From UBA1563 sp041671545 (lineage in GTDB: Bacteria; Bacteroidota; Ignavibacteria; Ignavibacteriales; Ignavibacteriaceae), in contig JBAZBI010000008.1 of NCBI GenBank assembly GCA_041671545.1, forward strand, positions 124,001 to 188,000: a stretch of DNA of 64,000 nt, given 5' to 3'. The notes under the pieces were generated by a model. That model saw only the letters and a program-made list of their open reading frames with translations, did no database searches and was not told where the DNA came from. The position numbers were made by a program, and so were the translations under genes. Below are positions 29,806-38,393 of this stretch, in pieces (positions within the stretch are counted from its first letter, which is position 1; each line of letters starts with the position of its first letter).

Positions 29806-30330
29806 ATGGATAATTTGATCAACATCCTTGTTGCGATCATTATTATTTACAGTTTTCTTGCACCTCTTTTTAAAAAGAAAAAAGAGGGAGATGCAGAATT
29901 TCCCGGTGGAATTAATCCGAATCGACCGAAACAAAAACAAAAGCCTTCGTATTCAGGAACGGATTTTGACATTCTTACCGAAATTGAAGAAATGATGAAC
30001 CGGGGGAAACTTCCTCCCGTTGAGACGTTTCCCGGAGGTGAGGAAATAGTTGTTGAGAAGGTTCCTACAAGAGATAGAACAACCTTGGCTAAATCCGATC
30101 CGGTTATAAAGGAAAAAGAAGGTATCTATGAATATAAAAAATTTAAGATCTCGGAAGATGAGAGACTTAGTCTGGAAAGGGATTTGGAAAAGCAATTCAC
30201 TTCTCAGAGAAAAGTTTATTACAATCCGGCTTTTGCAAGGGTAAAAAGTTCTTTCCGGAATAAAGAAGATTTTAAAAATGGATTTATTATTTCAGAAATA
30301 TTAGGAAAGCCTAAAGCTCTGAGAAGATGA
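29806..30330 (+). CDS. Small single-pass membrane protein, unknown function
   Basis: A 174-residue protein with one N-terminal hydrophobic helix (about 3-22) and a long charged, proline- and lysine-rich soluble part. It was not recognised. It starts 5 bp after floA and its stop overlaps the start of the helicase gene in ATGA, so translation is probably coupled. A late segment (KSSFRNKEDFKNGFIISEILGKPKALR) resembles the conserved tails of small proteins in Bacteroidota that accompany flotillin genes, but no function is implied. Position suggests a FloA microdomain partner. Confidence 0.75.
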   Translation: MDNLINILVAIIIIYSFLAPLFKKKKEGDAEFPGGINPNRPKQKQKPSYSGTDFDILTEIEEMMNRGKLPPVETFPGGEEIVVEKVPTRDRTTLAKSDPVIKEKEGIYEYKKFKISEDERLSLERDLEKQFTSQRKVYYNPAFARVKSSFRNKEDFKNGFIISEILGKPKALRR

Positions 30331-32324
30331 TCCAGAAAAAATATCAGCTGAAACGAGTTAATCAAGCGGGCTTAATTACTAGTAATATTAATGAAGCCCG
30401 TTTTGTTATCAACTATAAAAATGAATTAAATCCGGCGCAGTACGAAGCGGCAAGCGCTGTTGACGGCGCTTATTTAATCATCGCGGGCGCCGGTTCTGGC
30501 AAAACAAGAACGTTGGTTTACCGTGTTGCAAGACTAATTGAACTTGGCAATCAACCGCAATCAATTTTACTTCTTACCTTCACACGCAAAGCAGCGAATG
30601 AGATGATGAACCGCGCGGCAATGCTGCTTGATAATCGTTGTTCAAAAATAAACGGAGGAACATTCCACTCATTTGCAAATTCTATTTTGCGGAAATATGC
30701 TAAAGCTATCGGATTTGAATCTTCGTTCACCATTCTCGATCAAGGTGATAGCCAGGATGTTATTAATTTAATCCGAAGTCAATCAGGACTTGCAAAAAAA
30801 GAAAAACGGTTCCCGAACAAACAAACCCTCAACAAAGTATTTAGTCTATCGGTTAATACGGAACGAAAAGTAGAAGATATTATTCTTGATGACTATCCTC
30901 ACTTTTATGAGCAGATAGATCAAATTCTCGATATTCAAAAAATCTACGGCAGTTACAAGAAAAAGAATAATCTCCTCGATTATGACGACCTTCTGATTTA
31001 CCTGAGAGATTTTCTTTTCAGCCTCTCCCCTTCCGCCAAATCGCTTCTTCAATCTTTCAATTTTGTTATGGTCGATGAATATCAAGATACGAACAAGCTG
31101 CAAGCGAGTGTGGTAAATGCGTTGACACAATTGAAGCAAAACATCATGGTTGTCGGAGATGATTCGCAATCGATCTATGCTTTCCGCGGAGCTAATTTTA
31201 AGAACATTATGGATTTTCCCAATCTTTACAATGATGTAAAGATCATTAAACTTGAAGAAAATTACCGCAGCACACCGGAGGTTTTGAATTTTGCAAATAA
31301 AGTTGTTGAGGAAGCAATAGAAAAATATCCGAAGGTTCTGTTCTCACAAAAACTTTCGGGCGAACTTCCCGCTATTGTAGCTACGCAAAATGAAAATCTT
31401 CAATCGAAATTTATCGTTGAAAAAATTCTTGAACTCCACGAAGAAGGAATTGACTTAAAAGATATTGCCGTACTCTTCCGCTCTTCCTATTCTTCTTTTG
31501 ATCTCGAAATTGAACTGAACAAAGCGAACATTCCATTTATAAAATTCGGCGGGATGAAGTTTGTTGAGACCGCGCATATAAAGGATGTTCTCGCGTTTCT
31601 TCGCATCAGTTTAAATCCGAAAGATGTTGTAAGCTGGTACAGAATTTTACTTTTACATGAAGGTGTCGGACCTAAAACTGCCGAGAGAATTTTAGATGAA
31701 ATCGCAACGGGAAATCTTTCTTTAAATCGCGATCCTCATTCCGATTCAAAAACCAAATTGAATGACAAAATATTCCGGCTACTTGAAATACTCTATTCAC
31801 TTCACACAAAAAACGGAACACCAACAGAAAAAGCCCAGCAAGTGATTGATTATTATCTGCCGATTTTTAAAGACAAGTATGATGATTTCAATAAAAGGAA
31901 AAAGGACCTCGACATCTTTTTAAATATTACCGAGAAATATCACTCGATGGAAAGTCTTCTTTCCGATATGGCAATTGAACCGCCGATTGACAGCGTTGTT
32001 GATCTTGAAGAAACTACAAAAGAAGATGAGTTTGTTACTCTCTCAACAATTCATTCTGCAAAAGGGTTGGAGTGGCATTCTGTTTTTGTCATCCACGCGA
32101 TTGACGGCTTTTTCCCTTCATACCGTGCAATGGATAAAGTAGATAATCTTGAAGAAGAAAGACGGCTGATGTATGTCGCTATTACGCGCGCGAAACAAAA
32201 TCTTTTTATTTCTTATCCGATGAATATTTACGACCGGGAATCGGGAACGACTTTTTCAAAACCCTCAAGGTTTATTGCAAATATTACAGAGGAATTGGCA
32301 GAAGGATGGTTGTTGGAGGAATAA
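30327..32324 (+). CDS. UvrD/PcrA/Rep-family superfamily 1 helicase
   Basis: The 665-residue ATP-dependent 3'-5' DNA helicase has Walker A AGAGSGKT (53-60), motif Ia LLTFTRKAANEMMNR, motif II MVDEYQDTN, motif III VVGDDSQSIYAFRGA, motif IV ENYRSTPEVL, motif V TIHSAKGLEW and motif VI RRLMYVAITRAKQNLF. It lacks the nuclease domain of AddA and the length fits the PcrA/Rep group. It likely acts in repair or removal of proteins from DNA. It overlaps the preceding small membrane protein gene by 4 bp. Confidence 0.93.
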   Translation: MIQKKYQLKRVNQAGLITSNINEARFVINYKNELNPAQYEAASAVDGAYLIIAGAGSGKTRTLVYRVARLIELGNQPQSILLLTFTRKAANEMMNRAAMLLDNRCSKINGGTFHSFANSILRKYAKAIGFESSFTILDQGDSQDVINLIRSQSGLAKKEKRFPNKQTLNKVFSLSVNTERKVEDIILDDYPHFYEQIDQILDIQKIYGSYKKKNNLLDYDDLLIYLRDFLFSLSPSAKSLLQSFNFVMVDEYQDTNKLQASVVNALTQLKQNIMVVGDDSQSIYAFRGANFKNIMDFPNLYNDVKIIKLEENYRSTPEVLNFANKVVEEAIEKYPKVLFSQKLSGELPAIVATQNENLQSKFIVEKILELHEEGIDLKDIAVLFRSSYSSFDLEIELNKANIPFIKFGGMKFVETAHIKDVLAFLRISLNPKDVVSWYRILLLHEGVGPKTAERILDEIATGNLSLNRDPHSDSKTKLNDKIFRLLEILYSLHTKNGTPTEKAQQVIDYYLPIFKDKYDDFNKRKKDLDIFLNITEKYHSMESLLSDMAIEPPIDSVVDLEETTKEDEFVTLSTIHSAKGLEWHSVFVIHAIDGFFPSYRAMDKVDNLEEERRLMYVAITRAKQNLFISYPMNIYDRESGTTFSKPSRFIANITEELAEGWLLEE

Positions 32325-32442
32325 AGTCGGTCGGGGCTAATTATGTTTTGTGATCTTTTTTAATGAATTTGCGCTTGCTGGCAACTTATTTTTTGATTTT
32401 TCTTTGATAACTAACTAATAAAATAAAAATGAAGTACTCTTT

Positions 32443-33204
32443 ATGGGAAAAGTAATTGCGGTTGCGGTTCCAAAAGGAGGGGTTGGCAAAACAACATCGG
32501 TGATAAATATAGCTGCAAGTTTAGCCGTTGCCGAGAAAAAAACTTTGATCATTGATTTCGATCCATCAGGAGCTTGTTCAATCGCTCTAGGGTTTACTCC
32601 TGAAAAAATAAACGGCGATATTTTCGACGTTTTTAGTTATACAAAAACTGTTGATAAAGTAATCCACAAAACTGATATTCCATTTTTAGATTTCATTCCT
32701 TCGCTCGTTCCCTCATATCAATCTGAACAACGTTTGGAAAAATTATCAGCCAACATCATGTTTATTTCAAATGTGGTTAGAGCACAGGCTGAAACTTACG
32801 ATTATGTGCTTATCGATTGTCCTCCCTACCTAAAAGGAATGACCACCAATGCTCTGGCGGTTTCCGATTCTCTATTAATTCCTATTCGTGCGGAGAATTT
32901 TTCATTAGACGCACTTCGTAAAATCCTTCGTCACGTTGATTTCATTAAACAAATGTATAATCACAGACTTAAAATTGAAGGGATATTTTTTACGATGTTC
33001 GAGCCGCATACAAAAGTATCAATTTTGGCAATGGCGGAACTTGCAGAAAACTTCAACGGGCATTTACTTAAAACAATGATTCCCAAAAACGTTACAATTT
33101 CAGAATCTGCATTTAAGGGAATCCCGGCAGTTTTATACAAAGCACTTTCCAAAGGATCACAAGCTTATTTAAATTTAGCGATCGAAATAATGAGTAAAAA
33201 TTAA
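32443..33204 (+). CDS. ParA/Soj-family ATPase
   Basis: The 253-residue P-loop ATPase has the deviant Walker A KGGVGKTTSVIN near residue 11, the Walker A' region LIIDFDPSGACSIALGF and the Walker B YVLIDCPPYL. ParA proteins move DNA or protein cargo by cooperative binding to the nucleoid. No ParB-like gene or parS-like cluster is visible beside it, so this may be an orphan ParA that positions another cargo. The usual D-P-Q-G motif reads D-P-S-G here. It lies 118 bp after the helicase and before the tRNA-Leu gene. Confidence 0.9.
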   Translation: MGKVIAVAVPKGGVGKTTSVINIAASLAVAEKKTLIIDFDPSGACSIALGFTPEKINGDIFDVFSYTKTVDKVIHKTDIPFLDFIPSLVPSYQSEQRLEKLSANIMFISNVVRAQAETYDYVLIDCPPYLKGMTTNALAVSDSLLIPIRAENFSLDALRKILRHVDFIKQMYNHRLKIEGIFFTMFEPHTKVSILAMAELAENFNGHLLKTMIPKNVTISESAFKGIPAVLYKALSKGSQAYLNLAIEIMSKN

Positions 33205-33306
33205 AAAATCCTTTCTCCCTAATTGATTGAACCATCGAAGTTTCTTATATTTGATCCGTTCTTTTTATTAATTGCGTAAGTTGACCCCATATAATATTAA
33301 GCACAA

Positions 33307-33411
33307 AAACCGTTGAAACGGTTTAAAATATAAATTTTTGTCTTATTAACACCTCGATTAATCGAGGTGTTAATGAAAATTTTCGCTGTTCAATTCAACC
33401 GTTTAGCGGTT
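33307..33411. repeat. Compound palindromic repeat element
   Basis: Three hairpins are nested in about 105 bp. The outer ones are AAACCGTT-GA-AACGGTTT (33307-33324) and AACCG-TTTAG-CGGTT (33397-33411). In the centre is a perfect 28-bp palindrome whose left arm is TTAACACCTCGATT (33346-33373). The symmetry of outer and inner hairpins looks like one mobile or dispersed intergenic element. It lies between the ParA gene and tRNA-Leu. No gene was found in this gap. Confidence 0.7.
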
Positions 33412-33438
33412 TGTATTCTTTTTTTATTGTTTTTATTT

Positions 33439-33524
33439 GCCGAAGTGGCGGAATTGGTAGACGCGCTGGACTCAAAATCCAGTATGGCTTAAACCATGTG
33501 CCGGTTCGAGTCCGGCCTCCGGTA
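33439..33524 (+). tRNA. tRNA-Leu (anticodon CAA)
   Basis: The anticodon stem CTGGA/TCCAG encloses CTCAAAA, giving anticodon CAA for UUG codons. The D-arm region GGCGGAATTGGTAGACGCG, the long variable arm and the T arm CCGGTTCGAGTCCGG are typical of bacterial tRNA-Leu. The acceptor GCCGAAG pairs with CTCCGGT with a G-U first pair and an A-C mismatch at the fifth pair. CCA is not encoded in full. The mismatch is odd, but the rest is intact. Confidence 0.94.
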
Positions 33525-33525
33525 C

Positions 33526-33556
33526 AAAAAGCCAAACGTATAGTTTGGCTTTTTTG
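33526..33556 (+). terminator. Intrinsic terminator after tRNA-Leu
   Basis: AAAAAGCCAAAC and GTTTGGCTTTTT form a 12-bp stem around a five-base loop, followed by T residues. It begins just after the tRNA discriminator base. Confidence 0.88.
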
Positions 33557-33575
33557 GTTTCAAACGAGAGGAATA

Positions 33576-33650
33576 ATGTTTACTGTTTATGCAATAAAAA
33601 GTATCTCCCACAATTTCATTTACGTTGGAATGACTGAAAATTCCCCGTAG
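33576..33650 (+). pseudogene. GIY-YIG endonuclease gene, truncated by a palindrome
   Basis: An ATG with a good ribosome-binding site (GAGAGGAATA) opens a frame reading MFTVYAIKSISHNFIYVGMT, the start of a GIY-YIG nuclease domain of the short UPF0213-like type. After 24 codons the frame stops at a TAG that is the beginning of a 27-bp palindrome. The family normally continues for about 60-70 more residues. The downstream sequence soon enters the 3' end of the convergent gene and shows no intact remainder. The fragment is therefore best read as a gene broken by palindrome insertion or by a deletion with the palindrome at the junction. Confidence 0.72.
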
Positions 33651-33673
33651 CACAGATTATTAATCTGTGCTAC
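33647..33673. repeat. 27-bp palindrome of the GTAG...CTAC type
   Basis: GTAGCACAGATTA, a central T and the exact reverse complement of the left arm form a 27-bp palindrome. Its first bases supply the stop codon of the truncated GIY-YIG gene. A related 27-bp copy lies at 36850-36876. Confidence 0.82.
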
Positions 33674-33712
33674 AAAGGTTCAAACAAGAAACATCGTTAA
33701 CACACAGCACCT

Positions 33713-36700
33713 CTATTTTTCAAACGCGTCTATATCTTTTGTCTTGGCAAAACTACTAACTGCAATTAATTCTTTCCCATTAAATTGTTGCGTTACTTGA
33801 ACTGTATGTTCTCCAAAAGTTAATTCGTCGGTTGACTTAAAGCTATATCTAACAGTTCCGTCTTTTTCTATTCCTACCTTATCAACTATAATGTTATCTA
33901 TAGCAATTAAAGCGGCGTTGTTCTCATCATAATTAAATCCGGTGGCGTAAAGTTCTACTATTCCGGTAGTGCCAACCATTGGTATCCCGCTGCTTTGGAA
34001 TTCGGTTGAAACAAATAAGTAAGGAACTTTTTCCTTCTCCGTTTCTTTATATTCTTCAGATTTAACCTTTTCAAATACATTCTCCTTATAATCTTCAGGA
34101 GTAAGTAAACTGCTAATTTCACTTTCCTCAGTTATACTTTTTCCGGTGATCATTGCTGCTATATTGCCGTTTTCAATAATTAGACCTTTTATTATTTCCC
34201 CCTTCTTTTCCGCAACCAAGCATCCTTTCAGATCAACAAAACCGGCGCCTTTGGCATCTTCAACTATATTAAAGTCATCCGGATAATTAGTTTTACCTAC
34301 GAACCGGTGATAATTTGTTCCCGGTGTTACCGAAAGCATTTTCAATCTTTCACCCGATAAGACCAAACCGTTGATCCTTCCGTTTGTAAAAATTATTACC
34401 TCCTTATCGCGCCAGTTCATCGGATCGGGATAAATATTATTCTCCCTTATAAAACGAAGATTACACGGTACTCTGCAATAGCGGTAATGCGGGAATTCTA
34501 TTGGATATACTTTAAGATCAACAGTCCACAAACCTCTACCGTAAGACGATACCACAGCCGTATTATCGCGTTTGAAGAAAAATCCGGTGATGTACGGGAT
34601 CAACTCCGAATCTCTTATCGTACTCCAGTAATGTCCGCCGTCTCTGCTGATAATTATTCCCCCTTCCCGTGTGCCGATGATAATACGATTTGAATCGTGC
34701 GGATCAAACATTATTTCCGTAATAAGCATACGATAGGGATTTTGATCATAGAGAAGATATCTTCCGTTCTTTGTTACCTCGTTAGTCAGCGCTGCATCAG
34801 TTACCCAGATCGATCCGCCATCAGTTGAAACTCTTACAACCTGGTTAATGATATCCGGAGCGATAATATGGTTTGCATTGTTAGGATCAACCGCAAAGAT
34901 AGCATGCCAATCAAATTCCGTAGCCCGTATTCCCAGACTACCGTTACCGGGGAGATAAATTAAATTCGCATCCGTGTAATTTCTAACTCCTGTGGCGTAA
35001 ACATCTGTTAATTTTAACAAACCGATCCTTTCTCTATTACCGGGCGCGGTTCTTGCCCCTCTGAAAGGAATATAAATAGTTGGATTTGTTCCCGTTCCTG
35101 ATGTAATAGGAATACCTCTTATTTCCAACGCTACCGTTGCTATTTTACGCCAGTTGCTTCCGTTGTTTTGAGAAACATAAATTTCGGGATTACTATTCGG
35201 CGCTAATCTATATCGTACATAATTATTTGGCGAAATAAAAAAGGCATCCGTCATATCGGTTAAGGTGTTCCCTGCATCATCTATGTTTGGTACATTTCTA
35301 CGACGCTGAAAATGTGCATCGCTAAACATATGCCCGCTGGAACCGGAACCAACGCTGCCATACGCAACCGTTACGCTGCTGTTGCTTGGAGCATCTCTTC
35401 TAAGTTCTATATGATAACCTTCGCAGCAATCACTATATGGCCAGGTAATACCGCCGTCTGAAGAAGACCACAATCCGTTATCTTGTGTTGTAAAGTAGAG
35501 TGAAGTTTTGTACCTGGCTGATAATCTGCTAAACCTATCCTGTCTTTCCGGAACTTCCGTACCGTCAAGATCGGTGATCTGGTACGAATTAAGCCCGCTG
35601 TTCGTCAGCGCAGCGCGAGTCCAACGCGTACCTTCTTCATTGGTTGGTTTAAATATTCCACCGTCGCAGCCTAACATTAAAGGCAGTTTATTGTTATCTA
35701 GACCTAAATAACCTACATCATCATGGAATCCATTTGCTCTTCCAATAGTAAGCCATCCTGCAACATTTATTCTTTTTGCCGAATCAATATCCGTGCAAGT
35801 AATTTTCTGTAAAGTTACACCTGCACCAACCCAGATATCAAAATTACTTGAAGTGAGGGATGACTTTGAAACTCTTATAAAAGGAGTTCTTGAACCTCCG
35901 CCGGGAACCGGAATATTTGTCCATTGTCCGGTTGATACTTCATAAAGAGAAAGATTCCAGTAGTTTTGAAGGATAAAAACTTTATCAAAATCATTGGGAG
36001 AGACATCGATCATTTTGAATGATTCCCAGGGAGTAAAATCGCCGGTTCGAATATTCGTCCAAAAAGTCCCCCCGTCATCGCTTCGATACACACCCGTTCT
36101 GCCTGCGGCAAGGACTTTATTATTCGGCAATGCCTGGATTGAATAAACGCTATTCTGAAGACTGTCGCCATTTATCCGTGAACTATTTTCAAGCATCTGA
36201 TGGCTCCACGTGTAACCTTTATCAGTACTTATTGCAACTCCAAAGGTAGTTCCAACATAAATTTTACTTGGGTCATCGGGGGCGAAACTTATTCCCTGGG
36301 CGGAAGCTCTGCTGACTGTTCTTACGTTAATAGGCGGATCGGCGGTTGGCGGTTTTTCCCAGGTTAATCCGGCGTTATGACTAACATAAATACCGCCGCC
36401 GTTAACCGATTCATTATCCCGCGGTAACGTGGCAATAAGCGTAAGTCCATCTTCGCCAAATACAACGTCGTTACATTGAACTGCATCTAAGTTATTAATG
36501 TGCCCCCAATTTGTTCCCCCGTCTTCCGTTATCCACAATCCTCCAAAAGGGGTTGAAAAAATTATCTGATTTGCATTGTTGGGATTAACGGTAACCGTTA
36601 AAACTCTCCCTCCATCAAGAGGAATCCCGGAAAAGGTTGGCCGAACATACGGCGGGAATTCCTTTACCAATTGCCCGAATAAGCACTCTCCTGAAAATAT

Positions 36701-36736
36701 TAAACCGATAAAAAAAAGAACCTTGAAATATTTCAT
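33713..36736 (-). CDS. Secreted beta-propeller protein with BNR/sortilin-like repeats
   Basis: A 1007-residue protein with a signal peptide (KVLFFIGLIFSGECLFGQ). Repeated blade motifs of the BNR/VPS10 or YCF48 kind run from about 35 to 720: LWITEDGGTNWG, IYVSHNAGLTWE, AISTDKGYTWS, VYRSDDGGTFW, LWSSSDGGITW and IIISRDGGHYWS. These propellers occur in exo-glycosidases, photosystem assembly factors and many surface proteins of unknown use. A beta-rich C-terminal part (about 880-1000, with an immunoglobulin-like FGEHTVQVTQQFNGKEL) follows. There is no T9SS sorting domain at the C terminus, unlike other large surface proteins here. The gene appears to stand alone. Confidence 0.82.
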   Translation of the reverse strand: MKYFKVLFFIGLIFSGECLFGQLVKEFPPYVRPTFSGIPLDGGRVLTVTVNPNNANQIIFSTPFGGLWITEDGGTNWGHINNLDAVQCNDVVFGEDGLTLIATLPRDNESVNGGGIYVSHNAGLTWEKPPTADPPINVRTVSRASAQGISFAPDDPSKIYVGTTFGVAISTDKGYTWSHQMLENSSRINGDSLQNSVYSIQALPNNKVLAAGRTGVYRSDDGGTFWTNIRTGDFTPWESFKMIDVSPNDFDKVFILQNYWNLSLYEVSTGQWTNIPVPGGGSRTPFIRVSKSSLTSSNFDIWVGAGVTLQKITCTDIDSAKRINVAGWLTIGRANGFHDDVGYLGLDNNKLPLMLGCDGGIFKPTNEEGTRWTRAALTNSGLNSYQITDLDGTEVPERQDRFSRLSARYKTSLYFTTQDNGLWSSSDGGITWPYSDCCEGYHIELRRDAPSNSSVTVAYGSVGSGSSGHMFSDAHFQRRRNVPNIDDAGNTLTDMTDAFFISPNNYVRYRLAPNSNPEIYVSQNNGSNWRKIATVALEIRGIPITSGTGTNPTIYIPFRGARTAPGNRERIGLLKLTDVYATGVRNYTDANLIYLPGNGSLGIRATEFDWHAIFAVDPNNANHIIAPDIINQVVRVSTDGGSIWVTDAALTNEVTKNGRYLLYDQNPYRMLITEIMFDPHDSNRIIIGTREGGIIISRDGGHYWSTIRDSELIPYITGFFFKRDNTAVVSSYGRGLWTVDLKVYPIEFPHYRYCRVPCNLRFIRENNIYPDPMNWRDKEVIIFTNGRINGLVLSGERLKMLSVTPGTNYHRFVGKTNYPDDFNIVEDAKGAGFVDLKGCLVAEKKGEIIKGLIIENGNIAAMITGKSITEESEISSLLTPEDYKENVFEKVKSEEYKETEKEKVPYLFVSTEFQSSGIPMVGTTGIVELYATGFNYDENNAALIAIDNIIVDKVGIEKDGTVRYSFKSTDELTFGEHTVQVTQQFNGKELIAVSSFAKTKDIDAFEK

Positions 36737-36806
36737 TTTCTTTCTCCTTATAATATTAACATTATTTATCCTAACTTTCCCCTTCCATCAACCCTCAACC
36801 ATCTTC

Positions 36807-36835
36807 CATCAAACATTATCCCTCAACCATCTTCT
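36807..36835. repeat. 29-bp direct repeat, left copy, beside toxin-antitoxin pair
   Basis: The sequence beginning CATCAAACATTATCC and ending CAACCATCTTCT recurs with one mismatch at 37698-37726. The two copies flank the RHH/PIN gene pair. The surroundings are rich in CCTCAACCATC-like short repeats, so slippage as well as insertion could explain them. Confidence 0.7.
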
Positions 36836-36846
36836 TCGGAATTTAC

Positions 36847-36879
36847 TTTGTACCGCAGGTTGGTAATCTGTGGTACAAA
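36847..36879. repeat. Imperfect palindrome related to the 33647 element
   Basis: TTTGTACCGCAG and CTGTGGTACAAA pair with a single G-T step. The inner 27 bp (36850-36876) share the frame GTA...AATCTGTG.TAC with the palindrome at 33647-33673. It lies just downstream of the antitoxin gene stop. Confidence 0.7.
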
Positions 36880-36894
36880 AACTTACCTCTATTA

Positions 36895-37128
36895 TTATTT
36901 GTCGAGATAATCAGCCTGAACATCAGCTACTTTACTTAGCGCTTTAACAAATTTATTTTTACTCCCTCTTTTTACCCGTTCATCAAGATATTCTTCAGTC
37001 ATTAATGCGGATACTTTTTCCGCCAATGCAGATGATACTAATTGATTTATTGAAGTATTTTCTTTCTTTGCTAAATCACGGGCTTTTTTATGTAAGGATT
37101 CCGGTAATCGCAAACTAATTGTACTCAT
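36895..37128 (-). CDS. Ribbon-helix-helix antitoxin
   Basis: The 77-residue protein starts STISLRLPESLHKKARDLAKKENTSINQLVSSALAEKV, a clear ribbon-helix-helix DNA-binding domain as in CopG/HicB-type antitoxins. The C-terminal part should bind and block the toxin. Its start overlaps the stop of the PIN toxin gene by 4 bp. Here the toxin is transcribed first and the antitoxin second, the reverse of most VapBC pairs. The pair probably represses its own promoter upstream of 37553. Confidence 0.85.
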   Translation of the reverse strand: MSTISLRLPESLHKKARDLAKKENTSINQLVSSALAEKVSALMTEEYLDERVKRGSKNKFVKALSKVADVQADYLDK

Positions 37129-37553
37129 TTCATTTCTCCAATTACTGTTAAAAACTCCTTGGGAGTTATTACTTGCAAATTAAATTTATCTATTCCTAAA
37201 AAGTCTTTTTTATTAAAGCTGATTATATAATCACATTCAGATTCAACAGCCAATTCCAATACCATATCGTCTTTCTGGTCTTTCAGATATGGTCGCCACA
37301 AATAAAATATTTTTCTTTTTTCACCGACTAAACAGATATAGTCTAAAATTGCATCAATATCTGATTTGGCTAATTTAATCTTGGATTTGTTTCTTTTTAC
37401 TGCATCTTCATATTCCAGAATTTGGGGAACAGAGATAAACACTTTGAATCTTTCATCCTCAATAAGAGAAAGTAATTCAAATGAAAAACCATTTCTTGAT
37501 TTCAATGCAGAAACAATAATATTTGTGTCAACAACTATTTTATACATTTTCAT
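37125..37553 (-). CDS. PIN-domain toxin (COG1569 type)
   Basis: The 142-residue protein is a PIN-domain ribonuclease with the acidic residues expected: YKIVVDTNIIVSALKS near residue 8, LEYED near residue 48, KDDMVLELAVES near residue 94 and IISFNKKDF near residue 111. It matches the group annotated as toxin component of a putative PIN toxin-antitoxin system. PIN toxins cleave tRNA or other RNA. It is paired with the RHH gene by a 4-bp overlap and lies between 29-bp direct repeats. Confidence 0.87.
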   Translation of the reverse strand: MKMYKIVVDTNIIVSALKSRNGFSFELLSLIEDERFKVFISVPQILEYEDAVKRNKSKIKLAKSDIDAILDYICLVGEKRKIFYLWRPYLKDQKDDMVLELAVESECDYIISFNKKDFLGIDKFNLQVITPKEFLTVIGEMK

Positions 37554-37697
37554 GTGGTATTATATTCAATACCAACTTTAAAAACAACATATTTTTAATT
37601 TCCCTTTGTGGAAATGACCATTCCTTGACTGGAGAAAAAATCTACAACTGTTGTTGTAACAAAACACAATCCTTTTCACCTTGTATCATCCTTCAAC

Positions 37698-37726
37698 CAT
37701 CAAACATTATCCTTCAACCATCTTCT
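37698..37726. repeat. 29-bp direct repeat, right copy
   Basis: This copy matches 36807-36835 except for one C/T change. It ends 3 bp from the stop codon of the DUF6623-like gene. A simple-sequence stretch of ATCCTTCAACCATC units surrounds it. Confidence 0.7.
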
Positions 37727-37728
37727 CC

Positions 37729-38349
37729 TCAAACCTCAAAATCTGCTCCGGCGGAATTAAAGGTTACCTCTCCATCCTGGATAAACGCAACTCCTACGGA
37801 TAAACCGATAGATCTCTGTACCTCGTGAGGAGTTGGTAACGTAAACATAGTTACTCCTTCCACTAATTCGTCTGAATGACCACTACCGGTTCTGTCGGTT
37901 CCCAGAGTCGCGATCCGGTTTATACCGTCGTAAATATGTACACACCAGACGGCTACATTTGGAGTTGCCTCCCAAAGGACAAACACGCGTTGTAATTGAC
38001 TCCTTATACCCTCTACAATAACCGGAGTAGGAATAGCGAAGTGAAACCAGTATCCCTTTTGGCTGGCAGGAAAAGGTTCTTCCGGATGAAATTCGGTTAT
38101 AGTTATAGACCCTCCAACACCCGTTGAGAAAGCCCTTTTACCTCTAAAAGTCGCTCCCCAGCCCCGCGGAAGTCCGTTAACGTTTGACCAGGGAACAGCT
38201 CGATTCTGATTGCGTGAATCCCAGGTAGCGCCGTTAACTTCTTGTAAATTATCATGAACCCATTCCGGGCGTACGGATGTTCCGTGAACCCACATTGCAT
38301 GTAGTGCCATAAGCACCATCCTTTCGTTTTGGTTATTGATATTGTCCAC
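37729..38349 (-). CDS. DUF6623-like protein
   Basis: A 206-residue protein without signal peptide or membrane helix. The stretches ALHAMWVHGTSVRPEW, GWGATFRGK, GYWFHFAIPTPVIVEG and VHIYDGINRIATL resemble the DUF6623 family, whose members share MHGMWVHGHS and WFHFxIPTPVIV motifs. No activity is known for that family. The many aromatic residues and beta-strand pattern suggest a beta-sandwich binding protein. It is the last gene of the accessory minus-strand block, 44 bp after the one-helix membrane protein gene, and could belong to that operon. Confidence 0.65.
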   Translation of the reverse strand: MDNINNQNERMVLMALHAMWVHGTSVRPEWVHDNLQEVNGATWDSRNQNRAVPWSNVNGLPRGWGATFRGKRAFSTGVGGSITITEFHPEEPFPASQKGYWFHFAIPTPVIVEGIRSQLQRVFVLWEATPNVAVWCVHIYDGINRIATLGTDRTGSGHSDELVEGVTMFTLPTPHEVQRSIGLSVGVAFIQDGEVTFNSAGADFEV

Positions 38350-38393
38350 ATTTCATTTTCTTTACAATTTGTCGTTCAAAATAAAAATCCATA

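Noticed and set aside
33411..33650. 79-residue frame across tRNA-Leu
   Set aside because: Its first part is the tRNA read as protein. Only the last 24 codons, with their own ATG and ribosome-binding site, resemble a protein.
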